NCBI RefSeq assembly: GCF_024519725.1
Contig: NZ_JALJRK010000016.1
Span: 1 to 64,000, forward strand
Direction of reading: 5' to 3'
Length of the DNA: 64,000 nucleotides
Source: Microvirga sp. Mcv34
GTDB taxonomy: Bacteria > Pseudomonadota > Alphaproteobacteria > Rhizobiales > Beijerinckiaceae
The notes under the pieces were generated by a model. The model made no database searches and was not told where the DNA came from. It saw only the letters and a program-made list of their open reading frames with translations. Positions within the stretch are counted from its first letter, which is position 1, and every line of letters starts with the position of its first letter. Both the position numbers and the translations under genes were made by a program. Positions 35,603 through 45,652 of the stretch are shown here, in pieces.

Positions 35603-37039
35603 CTATTCCGCCGGCTGCGCGCGATGGCCCGGCCGTCCCTCGATCGCCTCATCCGGCACCGAGAACGGACGTTTCGGCCTCCTCCCGAGACCGTCTCCGG
35701 GGATATCCTCGACCGGGTCGGGCCCGCGCCGCAGGAGCTTGGCGAGGTAATAGGAGCCGAAGCCGAACACGAAGGCATAGACGACGATGAAGATCAGGAG
35801 CGACGCGGTCACCGCTCCAGCCGCGATGGGAGAGACCGCATCGGCCGTGCGCAGCTGACCGTAGACCACGTAAGGCTGACGGCCGATCTCCGCGACGAAC
35901 CAACCGAAGAGCACGGCGCCGAAACCAGACGGCGTCATGATCATGGCGGCGGTCAGGAAGGTTCTGTTGGTGAAGAGCGTACCCTTCCAGCGCAGATAGA
36001 GGCTCCACAGCCCGATGCCGAGCATGGCGAACCCGATGGCGACCATGATGCGGAAGGAGAAGAACACGGGCCAGACCGGAGGACGCTCGTCCGGCGGCAC
36101 TTCCTTCAGGCCGGGCACGACGCCGTCGAAGGCATGGGTCAGGACCCAGCTGCCGATCTTCGGGATGGCGATCTCGTAATGGTTCGTTTCCGCCACCTCG
36201 TCCGGAAGGGCGAACAGACGAAGCGGCATATTCGCCATCTTGTCCCAGTTGCCCTCGATGGCCGCCAGCTTCGTCGGCTGGTATTTGAGCACGCCGAGGC
36301 CATGGAGGTCGCCGATCAGGATCTGCACCGGCACGAAGATGGTGGCGAACCACAGCGCCATGGACAGGGAGCGCCGCGAGGCTTGCAGCTTCGCGGGCGG
36401 CGCGTCGTGGGGATGCCGGAGCAGCATCCAGGCCGACATGCCGGCGACCGCGAAAGCCGTTGTCAGATAGCAGCCCATCACCATATGGGCGTAGCGAAGC
36501 GGGAAGGACGGGTTGAAGACGACCTTGAACCAATCGACCGGCACCGCCTTGCCGTTCTCGATGGCGAACCCGTCGGGCGTCTGCATCCAGGAATTGGCGG
36601 ACAGGATCCAGAAAGCCGAGATCAGCGTTCCCAGCGCCACCATGCAGGTGGCGAAGAAATGCAGGCGGTCGCCGACCTTTTCCCAGCCGAAGAGCATGAT
36701 GCCCAGGAAGGCCGCCTCCAGGAAGAAGGCGGTGATCACCTCGTAGGCGATGACGGGTCCGAGCACGTTGCCGGTGAATTCGGAATATCGCGACCAGTTC
36801 GTCCCGAACTGGTAGCTCATCACGATCCCGGATACGACGCCGAGCCCGAAGGAGACGGCGAAGACCTTGACCCAGAAGCGGAAGAGGTTGCGATAGAGCG
36901 GGTCGCCCGTGCGCAGCCAGTTGAATTCCAGCGCCGCGAGCCAGCTGGCTAGACCGATGGTGAAGGCCGGGAAGATGATGTGAAAGGCGACCGTGAACCC
37001 GAACTGGATGCGCGAGAGCAACAGGGCATCGAATTCCAT
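35603..37039 (-). CDS. cioA: Cytochrome bd-type quinol oxidase subunit I (CioA-like)
   Basis: A 478-residue membrane protein carrying the haem ligands and quinol site. The N-terminal SRIQFGFTVAFHIIFPAF segment supplies the haem-b595 histidine, and GRQPYVVYGQLRTADAVS (near 390) is the conserved GRQPW-like stretch. The region between about 230 and 300 (Q-loop) is short, which is the feature of the cyanide-insensitive CIO branch. It would reduce oxygen without proton pumping at high affinity. It is first in the cioA-cioB-DUF2474 operon. Confidence 0.94.
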   Translation of the reverse strand: MEFDALLLSRIQFGFTVAFHIIFPAFTIGLASWLAALEFNWLRTGDPLYRNLFRFWVKVFAVSFGLGVVSGIVMSYQFGTNWSRYSEFTGNVLGPVIAYEVITAFFLEAAFLGIMLFGWEKVGDRLHFFATCMVALGTLISAFWILSANSWMQTPDGFAIENGKAVPVDWFKVVFNPSFPLRYAHMVMGCYLTTAFAVAGMSAWMLLRHPHDAPPAKLQASRRSLSMALWFATIFVPVQILIGDLHGLGVLKYQPTKLAAIEGNWDKMANMPLRLFALPDEVAETNHYEIAIPKIGSWVLTHAFDGVVPGLKEVPPDERPPVWPVFFSFRIMVAIGFAMLGIGLWSLYLRWKGTLFTNRTFLTAAMIMTPSGFGAVLFGWFVAEIGRQPYVVYGQLRTADAVSPIAAGAVTASLLIFIVVYAFVFGFGSYYLAKLLRRGPDPVEDIPGDGLGRRPKRPFSVPDEAIEGRPGHRAQPAE

Positions 37040-37201
37040 TTTCCGCTTCCCCTCATCGGCCTACCTGCCTGCTTTTAGGGCGACAGCCGGCAGCGACCAG
37101 AGGGCGGGACTGTTTCCAGCTCCGAGGGAACGGCTCCTTTCCTGACCTGCCGCCCTCTCAACGGCGAACCGGGGTGCCTTCGCGGATCACGCTCCCGCGG
37201 C

Positions 37202-38080
37202 TCAATGGGCCCGCAGATGGGGATCGTGCCGCATGGAAATCGGCCGCCATCCCGTGCTCAGGCGCTGCAGCGCCTCGAGCTCGATCGGGTCATGGCTGCA
37301 GAAGATCCTCACATTGTCGCGTTCGTCGTTGGCCAGGACACGCAGCCGCTCCTGGTTGTGGAGGCGAAGCGGCCGGTCCTCCTCCATCAGGGTCTGATAG
37401 GCGCGCAGCCCCGGCGTGCAGGAGGGGTCCTCGTCCATCTCGTGCCGGTGGAAATAGGCATCGCCGGCGTTGAGCAGCCAACCCTCCGGCGTGTCGATGG
37501 CGATGCCGGCATGGCCCATGGTGTGGCCCGGAAGCGGGATCATCAGAATCTCGGGCGGCACCCCGTCGAGGTCGCGGACGGAGCGGAAGCCGAACCACCC
37601 CTCGCCCGTCGGATCATAGAAACGCCAGTCCCGCACCTCGTCCCATTGCCGGGGGCTGTAGCGGCGGCGGTGGATGAAGCCCTGCCTCACCTCCGCCTCT
37701 TCGATCTCCGCACGCAGGACATGAACGGTCGCTTCCGGAAAATCCTCAAGGCCGCCCGCATGGTCGAAATCGAGATGGGTCAGCACGATGTGGCGCACGT
37801 CGCGCGGCGAGAAGCCGTGACTCCGCACCTGCTCCAGCGCCGTATAGCGGTGTTCCAGCTGGATCCGATTCGTGTGGATGAAGAGCGGGCTGATCCGCCC
37901 ATAGGGATCTTCCACGTCCCTGGAGCCGAAGCCCGTATCGACTAGGACGAGGCCATTGTTGTCCGTCTCCACGAGCAGGCAATGGCAGATCAGATGGCCC
38001 GTCAGGCCAGGGCTCGCACCATCCCAAAGCTTGCCCCCGACGGGACACATGCAGCCGCAATTGAGATGGTGAATCCGCAT
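37202..38080 (-). CDS. Metallo-beta-lactamase-fold hydrolase (AHL-lactonase-like)
   Basis: A 292-residue MBL-fold protein. The metal motif is THLDFDHAGG near residue 111, where the usual HxHxDH appears as HxDxDH; later ligands are GHTMGHAG near 192 and a terminal H (CSHDP) near 265. The N-terminal HHLNCGCMCP segment is typical of the N-acyl-homoserine-lactonase-like subgroup. The ATG at 38080 is chosen because the conserved fold starts there. No luxI or luxR gene is nearby, so quorum quenching is only one possibility. Confidence 0.83.
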   Translation of the reverse strand: MRIHHLNCGCMCPVGGKLWDGASPGLTGHLICHCLLVETDNNGLVLVDTGFGSRDVEDPYGRISPLFIHTNRIQLEHRYTALEQVRSHGFSPRDVRHIVLTHLDFDHAGGLEDFPEATVHVLRAEIEEAEVRQGFIHRRRYSPRQWDEVRDWRFYDPTGEGWFGFRSVRDLDGVPPEILMIPLPGHTMGHAGIAIDTPEGWLLNAGDAYFHRHEMDEDPSCTPGLRAYQTLMEEDRPLRLHNQERLRVLANDERDNVRIFCSHDPIELEALQRLSTGWRPISMRHDPHLRAH

Positions 38081-38168
38081 GACGAGGCCTCGCTGAAATC
38101 GTGGTGGCGAAGCCCTAACGGACGAGACAGGGAAATGTTCGCGCCGCTCGTCGAAGACGGACGGTCCA

Positions 38169-38507
38169 TCACCTACGGCAAGCGAAGGGCGGAAACGTGC
38201 TCGCCGTTCCGGCATTCATGGCGGCGACCACCATCATGTTGGCGAGGTCGAGTTCCTCAGCCGAGCGCGGGCACACATCGCCCTTGATCGTGCAGCCCGA
38301 AGCCAGGAAGGCATCGTGACGCTCGATGAAGTCTCGGCTCAGGCCCGTCATGCCGCGATGGGCAAGGGCGTCCGACCACGCCTTCCTGTAGCGGGCGCAC
38401 TTCACCTCGGGCCAGCTTTGAGGCTGCGCCTCCTGCGCGACCGAGGGTGCGGCGAGGCAGGCGAGAAGGGCCGCGACGGCGGCAATCGAGGACGGTGAAC
38501 GGCTCAT
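38169..38507 (-). CDS. Small secreted cysteine-containing protein of unknown function
   Basis: A 112-residue protein with a signal peptide (about residues 1-24, cleavage near PSVAQ). The mature part has four cysteines (KCARYRKAW, SGCTIKGDVCP, FACRR), enough for two disulfides, and the basic helix WSDALAHRGM. The ATG at 38507 is chosen for the signal sequence. I do not recognise a named family. It stands alone between the MBL hydrolase and topoisomerase IB, both on the same strand with gaps of about 90-105 bp. Confidence 0.7.
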   Translation of the reverse strand: MSRSPSSIAAVAALLACLAAPSVAQEAQPQSWPEVKCARYRKAWSDALAHRGMTGLSRDFIERHDAFLASGCTIKGDVCPRSAEELDLANMMVVAAMNAGTASTFPPFACRR

Positions 38508-38612
38508 CTCGCCTGGTTCCGGTTGACCGGATTGGATGACCACGCGGGAGGTGCGAGGTCAAGGCGCCTCGGCATCTCCTCTCTCATCAGCGGCCTCGGG
38601 CCGCCCCGTTCA

Positions 38613-39779
38613 TCAAACCCGCATCTCGGGCTGATGCTTGTGCTTTCGACCCGCCGACGCACGACGCTTCTTCGCGGGTTTCTTCTCCGCCTTCTTCTCG
38701 ACCTCACGGGAGAGGCGCTGCTCCAGCAGGGCCAGCACGGCGGCCTCTTCGGGCTTCAGGCTGGCGAGGTCCTCGCGCAGCTCCGTCTCGATCTCCTCCT
38801 TGATGTCCAGCAGCAGGCCTCCGTCGAGATAGGACGCGAAGATCTCCGGGTGCACGTAGCATTTGCGGCAGATGCTCGGCGTGTTGCCGAGGCGCGAGGA
38901 AACCCTCTCGATGGCCGCGCGGATGTTCTTCTTCGCCTTCGCGTCGCTGTCGAATTCCTCGAATTCCGCGAGAGCGAGCGCCGCGAGCACGGTCCCGGCC
39001 CAGGTGCGGAAATCCTTCGCCGTGATGTCGCGTCCGGTGATTTCCTTCAGATAGGCGTTCACGTCGGCCGAGGCGATCGATTGCTGCTCACCTGTCTCGT
39101 CGAGGTACTGGAACAGGTCCTGTCCCGGCAGGTCCTGGCACGCCTTCACGATACGGGCGATGCGCCGGTCCTTGACCTGCAGGCGCCACGTCTTGCCGCT
39201 CTTGCCCTTGAACTGGAAGCGCAGCTCGCTGCCGTCTACCTTCACATGCGGATCGCGCAAAGTGGTGAGGCCATAGCTCTTGTTTTGCTTGACGTAATCC
39301 GAATTGCCCACGCGAATGAGCGTGTTCTCCAGGAGATGCACGACCGTCGCCAGCACCTTCTCGCGCGGCAGGCCGCGCAAGCTCATATGCTCGTCGATGG
39401 TCTCGCGGATCGCCGGCAGCCCCTTGGCGAATTCGAGCATGTGCTCGTATTTCGTACTCTCGCGAACCTCGCGGAAAGCAGGATGATAGCGATATTGCTT
39501 ACGGCCCTTGGCGTCGCGGCCCGTCGCCTGGATGTGGCCGTTCGCCCTGGCGCAGATCCAAACATCCGTGTAGGCGGGCGGGATCGCAAGCGACCTGATG
39601 CGCTCGAGCGTCGCCTTATCCTCGACCCTTCCGCCGCCTGGCTTGGTGTAGGTGAAACCCTTGCCCGACTTTTTGCGCCGAATTCCGGGCTCCTCGTCGG
39701 AGACGTAGAGCAGTCCCGCCGTCTCGGCGGCATCGCGAGGATCGACGATGTTCTCGGTGGTGGCGTTCGGGTCCAGCAT
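38613..39779 (-). CDS. DNA topoisomerase IB (poxvirus/bacterial type)
   Basis: A 388-residue type IB topoisomerase that relaxes supercoils through a transient 3'-phosphotyrosyl bond. The catalytic tyrosine is Y308 in SICRKCYVHPEI; the conserved active-site segment around RVGNSDY (about 156-162) and KDFRTWAGT (255-263) supplies the catalytic arginines and histidine-equivalent region. A lysine-rich tail of about 30 residues probably binds DNA. Bacterial homologues are scattered and often chromosomal in alphaproteobacteria. It is not part of a clear operon. Confidence 0.93.
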   Translation of the reverse strand: MLDPNATTENIVDPRDAAETAGLLYVSDEEPGIRRKKSGKGFTYTKPGGGRVEDKATLERIRSLAIPPAYTDVWICARANGHIQATGRDAKGRKQYRYHPAFREVRESTKYEHMLEFAKGLPAIRETIDEHMSLRGLPREKVLATVVHLLENTLIRVGNSDYVKQNKSYGLTTLRDPHVKVDGSELRFQFKGKSGKTWRLQVKDRRIARIVKACQDLPGQDLFQYLDETGEQQSIASADVNAYLKEITGRDITAKDFRTWAGTVLAALALAEFEEFDSDAKAKKNIRAAIERVSSRLGNTPSICRKCYVHPEIFASYLDGGLLLDIKEEIETELREDLASLKPEEAAVLALLEQRLSREVEKKAEKKPAKKRRASAGRKHKHQPEMRV

Positions 39780-39806
39780 GGCAAGCCTTGATTGAGGTGC
39801 AAGACG

Positions 39807-40124
39807 TCAACCGGGCCGCGCCAGTCCGGGTTCCCTGGAGGATTGTGCTCCGCGGGATCTGCGACTGTCGTTGCGGATCTTGAAGACCAGGATGGTGGCG
39901 CTCAACCCTAAGCTCAGCAGGTTGAAGATCATCACGGGCCAGCTGCCGATCAGGTACCCGTAGGCCGACCACAGCACGAAAGCGGTGACGGTGACCATGT
40001 ACATGTGCTTCGAGATCGCCTTGGTATCCCGCTCGCGCCACGCCTTGATCACCTGCGGGACGAAGCTCGATGTCGAGAGGATGCCCGCAATCGTCGCCAG
40101 GACGGTCGGCAGCCAATCCGCCAT
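39807..40124 (-). CDS. SemiSWEET sugar transporter (PQ-loop family)
   Basis: A 105-residue membrane protein with three spans forming one triple-helix bundle; SemiSWEETs function as dimers that move sugars by facilitated diffusion. The PQ motif SSFVPQVIKAW is near residues 19-29. A charged C-terminal tail (about 85-105) is somewhat longer than usual. It is the first gene of a minus-strand pair with topoisomerase IB but functionally unrelated to it. Confidence 0.88.
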   Translation of the reverse strand: MADWLPTVLATIAGILSTSSFVPQVIKAWRERDTKAISKHMYMVTVTAFVLWSAYGYLIGSWPVMIFNLLSLGLSATILVFKIRNDSRRSRGAQSSREPGLARPG

Positions 40125-40148
40125 GTCTGTTCTCTCCCTCTTTCAAGA

Positions 40149-41387
40149 ATGACGGCAACGGGTCCCGATCGAGGGAGTTCCCTTTTGCCCCTTGCGGAGG
40201 GTAGAAGGGCGAAACCGTTTCATCTGGATTGTTCCTTGTCTTCCTTGTCCCAGCCTGACGTTCGGGGCCGCAAGCTCGTCTTCGTGATCACCGAGGACTG
40301 GTTCTTCGCCTCCCACTTTCTGCCCATGGCCAGGGCCGCGCGCGAGCTGGGCCTCGACGTCACGGTCGTGACCCGCGTACGCTCGCACCGGGACGTGATC
40401 GAGGCCACGGGCGCCAAGGTGATCCCGCTCGAAGCCGAGCGTCGTAGCCTGAATCCCATAGCGGCGGGCTATGCCGCCGGGCAGCTGGCGGCGATCCTGA
40501 AAGGCGAGAAGGCGGACCTCGTTCATTGCATCGCCCTTAAGGGAATCCTGGTTGGAGGCTTTGCCGCCGCCATGGCGGGCATCCCCCGCCGGGTCTATGC
40601 GCTGACCGGCTCCGGTTTCCTGGGCGCGCGCAAGGACATGGTCGCGCGCCTGTCGCAGCGCGCCGTGCGCCTGCTCGTGCGTGGCTTGGAGACGAACAAG
40701 ACCCGCTACGTTTTCGAGAACACGGACGACCCTAGGCTTCTCGGCCTCGACCCGGCCAGCGATCGGGTGACGATCCTCGGCGGCGCCGGCATCGATCCGG
40801 ATCTTCTCAGGCCGAGCCCCCTGCCCCCGTGCCTACCGCTCAAGGTCGCCCTGGTGGCCCGCATGCTCTGGTCCAAGGGAATCGACGTAGCCGTGGAGGC
40901 CGTGCAAACCGCAAGGGCGCAGGGCGCGGCCGTCGAGCTGTCTCTCTACGGCGCCCCCGATCCCTCCAATCCGAAGGCGATCCCGGAGGAGACCCTGAAA
41001 ACGTGGAGCGCCGATCCCGGGATCTCCTGGTATGGGGCGACCAGGGACGTGGGCGCCGTCTGGCGCGAGCACCATGTCGCGTGCCTGCCCTCGCGCGGCG
41101 GCGAGGGCCTGCCTCGGACGCTGCTGGAAGCCGCCGCCTGCGGCCGCGCCATCGTCACCACGGACGTTCCGGGATGCCGCACCCTGGTGCGGGACGGCAT
41201 CGAGGGCCTCCTCGTCCCTCCCGGGGATGCGACGGGCCTCGCCGCAGCGCTCGTCGCCCTGTCGCGCGAGCCCGAACGCGTGGCGCGCATGGGAGAGGCC
41301 GCCCGCGCCCGGGTTCTCAACGGTTTTACCGAGCGGGACGTCATCGAGAGCGTCAAACGGCTCTACCGCTCCATGCTGGCGTCATGA
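40149..41387 (+). CDS. Glycosyltransferase family 4
   Basis: A 412-residue GT-B fold glycosyltransferase. The N-terminal domain has FVITEDWFFASHFLPMARAA near residues 40-60 and the C-terminal domain has the donor-binding VARMLWSKGID near 240 and SRGGEGLPRTLLEAAACG near 318, with the EX7E-type glutamates. It most likely adds a sugar to a lipid-linked polysaccharide or LPS precursor. The ATG at 40149 lacks a Shine-Dalgarno, and a TTG start further in is possible, since the fold begins about 36 residues later. Its stop overlaps the next start (ATGA). Confidence 0.85.
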   Translation: MTATGPDRGSSLLPLAEGRRAKPFHLDCSLSSLSQPDVRGRKLVFVITEDWFFASHFLPMARAARELGLDVTVVTRVRSHRDVIEATGAKVIPLEAERRSLNPIAAGYAAGQLAAILKGEKADLVHCIALKGILVGGFAAAMAGIPRRVYALTGSGFLGARKDMVARLSQRAVRLLVRGLETNKTRYVFENTDDPRLLGLDPASDRVTILGGAGIDPDLLRPSPLPPCLPLKVALVARMLWSKGIDVAVEAVQTARAQGAAVELSLYGAPDPSNPKAIPEETLKTWSADPGISWYGATRDVGAVWREHHVACLPSRGGEGLPRTLLEAAACGRAIVTTDVPGCRTLVRDGIEGLLVPPGDATGLAAALVALSREPERVARMGEAARARVLNGFTERDVIESVKRLYRSMLAS

Positions 41388-42034
41388 TTTCCGATCCCGT
41401 GGCCTTCATCCGGTCCGAAACCCGCCTTCGCCCCGTGCCCCATGCGCCGGAAATCTCCCTGCATGTGGCCGACGAAGCGACGGAGCTTTGGCAGAAAACC
41501 GAGGAGGAGCTGGGCGAGATCGGTCTGCCGCCTCCTTTCTGGGCCTTCGCCTGGGCGGGCGGGCAGGCGCTCGCCCGCTACATCCTCGATCATCCGGAAA
41601 CGGTACACGGACGGCGCGTGCTGGATTTCGCCTCGGGTTCGGGGCTCGTCGCCATCGCGGCCATGAAGGCGGGCGCCGCCGAGGTCACCGCCTGCGACAT
41701 CGATTCCTTCGCCATTGCGGCCATGGGCCTCAATGCCGCGGCCAACGGCGTTTCCATCACCCCGCTTCAGGAGGACATCGTCGGTCGGGACGGAGGCTGG
41801 GATACGGTGCTGGCCGGCGATATCTGCTACGAGCGCGATCTCGCCGAGCGTGTCATCCAATGGCTGTTCTCCTTGAGCGAGAGGGGCGCCACGGTGCTGA
41901 TCGGCGACCCGGGACGCAGTTATCTGCCCAAGGACCGGCTGGAGATTCTCGCCGCCTACGAGGTTCCGGTGACTCGCACCCTCGAAGACGCTGACATCAA
42001 GAAATCCAACGTCTGGCGCTTCCGGCAACCCTGA
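41384..42034 (+). CDS. ETF-beta lysine methyltransferase homologue (METTL20-like)
   Basis: A 216-residue class I SAM methyltransferase. PPPFWAFAWAGGQALARY (about residues 46-63) precedes the SAM-binding DFASGSGLVAIAA, then CDIDSFA, and the C-terminal IGDPGRSYLPKDRLE is highly characteristic of METTL20 and its alphaproteobacterial homologues, which methylate lysines of the electron-transfer flavoprotein beta subunit. It overlaps the glycosyltransferase by 4 bp, though no functional link is obvious. Older annotation of this family as nicotinamide N-methyltransferase is probably wrong. Confidence 0.82.
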   Translation: MISDPVAFIRSETRLRPVPHAPEISLHVADEATELWQKTEEELGEIGLPPPFWAFAWAGGQALARYILDHPETVHGRRVLDFASGSGLVAIAAMKAGAAEVTACDIDSFAIAAMGLNAAANGVSITPLQEDIVGRDGGWDTVLAGDICYERDLAERVIQWLFSLSERGATVLIGDPGRSYLPKDRLEILAAYEVPVTRTLEDADIKKSNVWRFRQP

Positions 42035-42177
42035 TCGGCCGCCAGAGGGCCGATCTCGTCGCCGGGCGGTCCTCGAAGGGGCCCTTCCGGTCCGCTGCTC
42101 CAGGCCGCGCTTGACGAAGAGGGCTTTTGGCATCAGCTAAACGGCGGCAGCCCGGAGCTGCCGTCGTGGATTGCAGC

Positions 42178-43464
42178 ATGTCCCTCACCTCGTCTCCCGA
42201 GACCTCCTCCGCTCCTGAGAGCCTCGCCGGTCCCGCCCCGCGCCACCGCACGGTGGGCGTGCGCGTGGGCTCCGTCATGGTCGGAGGCGGCGCGCCGATC
42301 GTCGTTCAGTCGATGACCAACACCGATACGGCGGACGTGGACGCGACCGTGAAGCAGGTCGCCGCCCTCGCCCAAACGGGATCGGAGATCGTGCGCATCA
42401 CCGTGGACCGGGACGAGGCCGCCGCCGCGGTGCCGAAGATCCGCGAGAGGCTCGACCGGCTCGGGATCGACGTGCCGCTTGTCGGCGACTTCCACTATAT
42501 CGGCCACCAGCTTCTCGCCGACCATCCCGCCTGCGCCGAGGCGCTGGCCAAGTACCGAATCAATCCCGGCAATGTGGGCTTCAAGGAGAAGAAGGACCGG
42601 CAGTTCGGGGCCATCGTCGAGCAGGCGATCCGCTACGGCAAGGCGGTGCGCATCGGGGCCAATTGGGGGTCGCTCGACCAGGAACTGCTGACCCATCTCA
42701 TGAACGACAACGCGGCCTCGGCGAACCCTCGCGACATGCGCTGGGTCACCCGCGAGGCCATGATCCAGTCCGCCCTGCTCTCCGCCGCCCGTGCGGAGGA
42801 GATCGGACTGGGGAAGGACCGCATCATCCTGTCGGCGAAGGTTTCGGCCGTGCAGGACCTGATCGCCGTCTACCAGGATCTCGCCCGCCGGTCCGATTAC
42901 GCGATTCACCTCGGCCTCACCGAGGCCGGCATGGGGACCAAGGGCATCGTGGCCTCGTCGGCCGCCATGGGGATCCTGCTCCAGCAGGGCATCGGCGACA
43001 CGATTCGTTACTCCCTGACCCCGGAACCGGGCGGAGACCGGACCGTAGAGGTCAAGACGGCCCAGGAACTGCTCCAGACCATGGGCTTCCGCACCTTCGT
43101 ACCGCTCGTCGCCGCCTGCCCGGGCTGCGGACGCACCACCTCGTCGGTGTTCCAGGAACTGGCGCGGGACATCCAGAACTGGATCTCCACCTCCATGCCC
43201 GAGTGGCGCCGGACCTATCCCGGCGTCGAGAACCTGAACGTGGCCGTAATGGGCTGCATCGTGAACGGGCCGGGCGAGTCGAAGCACGCCCATATCGGCA
43301 TTTCGCTCCCCGGCACCGGCGAGCAGCCCGCCGCCCCGGTCTTCATCGACGGCCGCAAGGCCATGACCCTGCGCGGCCCGACCCTGGCCCAGGACTTCCA
43401 AAAAATCGTTCTCGGCTACATTGAGAAGAACTACGGCCAGCCTGGGCGCGATGCTGCCGAATGA
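42178..43464 (+). CDS. ispG: 4-hydroxy-3-methylbut-2-enyl diphosphate synthase
   Basis: A 428-residue iron-sulfur enzyme of the MEP pathway, making HMBPP for isoprenoids. [13 protein letters not shown] is near residue 45, and the 4Fe-4S cysteines lie in ACPGCGRT near residue 319 and in [12 protein letters not shown] near 361, with the catalytic glutamate in the latter. I chose the ATG at 42178; a TTG start 17 codons upstream would extend it into unconserved sequence. Length fits the two-domain bacterial form. It is monocistronic here, with kup 198 bp downstream; ispA at 47947 uses its products. Confidence 0.96.
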   Translation: MSLTSSPETSSAPESLAGPAPRHRTVGVRVGSVMVGGGAPIVVQSMTNTDTADVDATVKQVAALAQTGSEIVRITVDRDEAAAAVPKIRERLDRLGIDVPLVGDFHYIGHQLLADHPACAEALAKYRINPGNVGFKEKKDRQFGAIVEQAIRYGKAVRIGANWGSLDQELLTHLMNDNAASANPRDMRWVTREAMIQSALLSAARAEEIGLGKDRIILSAKVSAVQDLIAVYQDLARRSDYAIHLGLTEAGMGTKGIVASSAAMGILLQQGIGDTIRYSLTPEPGGDRTVEVKTAQELLQTMGFRTFVPLVAACPGCGRTTSSVFQELARDIQNWISTSMPEWRRTYPGVENLNVAVMGCIVNGPGESKHAHIGISLPGTGEQPAAPVFIDGRKAMTLRGPTLAQDFQKIVLGYIEKNYGQPGRDAAE

Positions 43465-43662
43465 AGCGGCAACCGTGGCCATGGAACCTCTGGCGAAATT
43501 CCGTTTTTAAGCTAAGGCGCGATGTGCTAGAGAGCGCGCCGCGACGGCAATGACGGCCGCTGCGCTCTTTGGAAAATGGGGCGGAGACCAAGCCGCCCTT
43601 CGTCGTTTGCAGGGTGTTTCAACAAGGGCCGTCTGCGGGCACGTCCGCGAAGAAAAGCACAT

Positions 43663-45609
43663 ATGGCAGAACAGCACGCCGTTGCCCCGGGACATGCCGA
43701 TTCCGCAGCCCCCGAGGCCACCTTACCGGACAGCCACTCAAAGGCGAGTTTCTGGACCCTGACCCTGGGCGCCATCGGCGTCGTTTACGGGGATATCGGC
43801 ACCAGCCCTCTCTACGCCATGCGTGAAACCGTTATGGCAGCTACCGGCGGCCACCATGGAACGCCAGTCCCCCTCACCCGCGAACTGGTGATCAGCATCC
43901 TTTCACTCCTGCTATGGGCGCTGATCCTCACGGTTTCCGTCAAGTACGTGGGCCTGCTGCTGCGGGCCGACAACAAGGGCGAGGGCGGTTCGCTGACCCT
44001 AGTCGCCCTGGCGCAGCGCGCACTCGGGCGGCGTAGCCTGCCGGTGCTCATGATGGGCATGGCGGGAGCAGCCCTGTTCTATGGCGATGCCGCCATCACG
44101 CCGGCAATCTCGGTGCTGTCGGCCCTCGAAGGCCTCAAGCTCGTCGCGCCTTCCTTCGATGCCTATGTCCTGCCCGGCGCCCTGGTCATCCTTATCGCCC
44201 TGTTCACTGTACAAAGCCGCGGCACCGGCAAAGTGGCGGCCTTCTTCGGCCCGCTCACGCTCCTGTGGTTCATCTCCATGGCGGGCCTCGGCCTGATCCA
44301 TATCGCCGACGACTGGGAAGTGCTGCTGGCCTTCAATCCCTATCACGGCGTGTCGTTCCTCCTGACGCATCCGGGTACCGCCTTCGCCATCCTCGGCAGC
44401 GTCTGCCTGGCCGTGACCGGAGCCGAGGCGCTCTATGCGGATCTCGGCCATTTCGGCCGCAACCCGATCCGCGTGGCCTGGGGTACCGTCGTCTTCCCGG
44501 CGCTGGCGCTGAACTATCTCGGCCAGGGCGCCCTCGTCCTGTCGAATCCCGAAGCCATCACCAACCCCTTCTTCCTACTGGCCCCGCCCTGGCTGCTCCT
44601 GCCTCTCGTGATCCTCGCGACACTCGCGACCATCGTGGCGAGCCAAGCCGTGATCACCGGCGCCTATTCCCTGACCCGGCAGGCCGTTCAGCTCGGCCTG
44701 CTGCCGCGCCTGGAGGTTCGCTTCACCTCGGAAACGCACCAGGGGCAGATCTACCTGCCGCGGGTGAACTGGCTTCTCCTGGCCGCCGTCGTCGGCCTCG
44801 TGCTGCTCTTCGGCTCCTCGAGCAGCCTCGCCAGCGCCTACGGCATCGCGGTCTTCGGCACCATGGTGGTCACCACCCTGCTCGCCTGCCTGGTGATGAG
44901 CCGGAGCTGGGGCTGGGGTCCGGTGAAGACCGGGCTCATCATGATCCCCCTGTTGCTGATCGACCTGACCTTCCTGTCTTCGAACCTAGTCAAGCTTCTC
45001 GACGGCGGCTATGTACCCCTGATCATCGCGGGCGTCTTCTTCGTGGTCATGTGGACCTGGGTGAAGGGAACCCGGATCCTGTTCGAGAAGACCCGCAAGA
45101 TCGACGTGCCGTTCCTCGAACTGGTGCAGATGCTGGAGAAGAGCCCGCCGCACCGGGTGAAGGGCACGGCCGTGTTCCTGACCAGCGACCCGGACACGGC
45201 GCCCGCCGCCCTCCTTCACAACCTCAAGCACAACAAGGTGCTGCACGAAAAGAACGTGATCCTCACGGTCAACAGTGCGGACGTTCCCCGGGTCGAGGAC
45301 GAGGACCGCGTGGCCCTCGAGCATGTGGGCGATTCGTTTTGGCGTATCCGCCTGAGCTACGGCTACATGGAGACGCCCAATATCCCGCGCGGCCTCGCGA
45401 TCCTGCGCAAGCAGGGCTTCAAGTTCGACATCATGGCGACGTCGTTCTTCCTGTCCCGCCGCTCGATCCGCCCCGCCAGCCAGTCGGGCATGCCGCTCTG
45501 GCAGGACAAGCTCTTCATCAGCCTGGCGAAATCGGCAAGCGACGCCACGGACTTCTTCCAGATCCCCACCGGGCGCGTGGTGGAGGTCGGCACGCAGGTG
45601 ACTGTATAG
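43663..45609 (+). CDS. kup: Potassium uptake protein, Kup family
   Basis: A 648-residue inner-membrane K+/H+ symporter. After a polar 30-residue N-terminus come about twelve spans; the first contains [14 protein letters not shown] and the loop [16 protein letters not shown], both Kup hallmarks. A cytoplasmic C-terminal domain spans about 480-648. The ATG at 43663 is preferred over an upstream in-frame GTG because homologues start near this point. It is flanked by 198 bp on the ispG side and 43 bp on the GNAT side. Length is normal. Confidence 0.95.
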   Translation: MAEQHAVAPGHADSAAPEATLPDSHSKASFWTLTLGAIGVVYGDIGTSPLYAMRETVMAATGGHHGTPVPLTRELVISILSLLLWALILTVSVKYVGLLLRADNKGEGGSLTLVALAQRALGRRSLPVLMMGMAGAALFYGDAAITPAISVLSALEGLKLVAPSFDAYVLPGALVILIALFTVQSRGTGKVAAFFGPLTLLWFISMAGLGLIHIADDWEVLLAFNPYHGVSFLLTHPGTAFAILGSVCLAVTGAEALYADLGHFGRNPIRVAWGTVVFPALALNYLGQGALVLSNPEAITNPFFLLAPPWLLLPLVILATLATIVASQAVITGAYSLTRQAVQLGLLPRLEVRFTSETHQGQIYLPRVNWLLLAAVVGLVLLFGSSSSLASAYGIAVFGTMVVTTLLACLVMSRSWGWGPVKTGLIMIPLLLIDLTFLSSNLVKLLDGGYVPLIIAGVFFVVMWTWVKGTRILFEKTRKIDVPFLELVQMLEKSPPHRVKGTAVFLTSDPDTAPAALLHNLKHNKVLHEKNVILTVNSADVPRVEDEDRVALEHVGDSFWRIRLSYGYMETPNIPRGLAILRKQGFKFDIMATSFFLSRRSIRPASQSGMPLWQDKLFISLAKSASDATDFFQIPTGRVVEVGTQVTV

Positions 45610-45652
45610 GCCTGTTGCCCTTGGGATCGGGCGGTGTCAGTCTGGTCGGTCC

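Noticed and set aside
34411-35778. 455-codon frame covering the cioB region in another register
   Set aside because: Only its last 43 codons are real (the DUF2474 peptide); the rest is an out-of-frame shadow of cioB and cioA.
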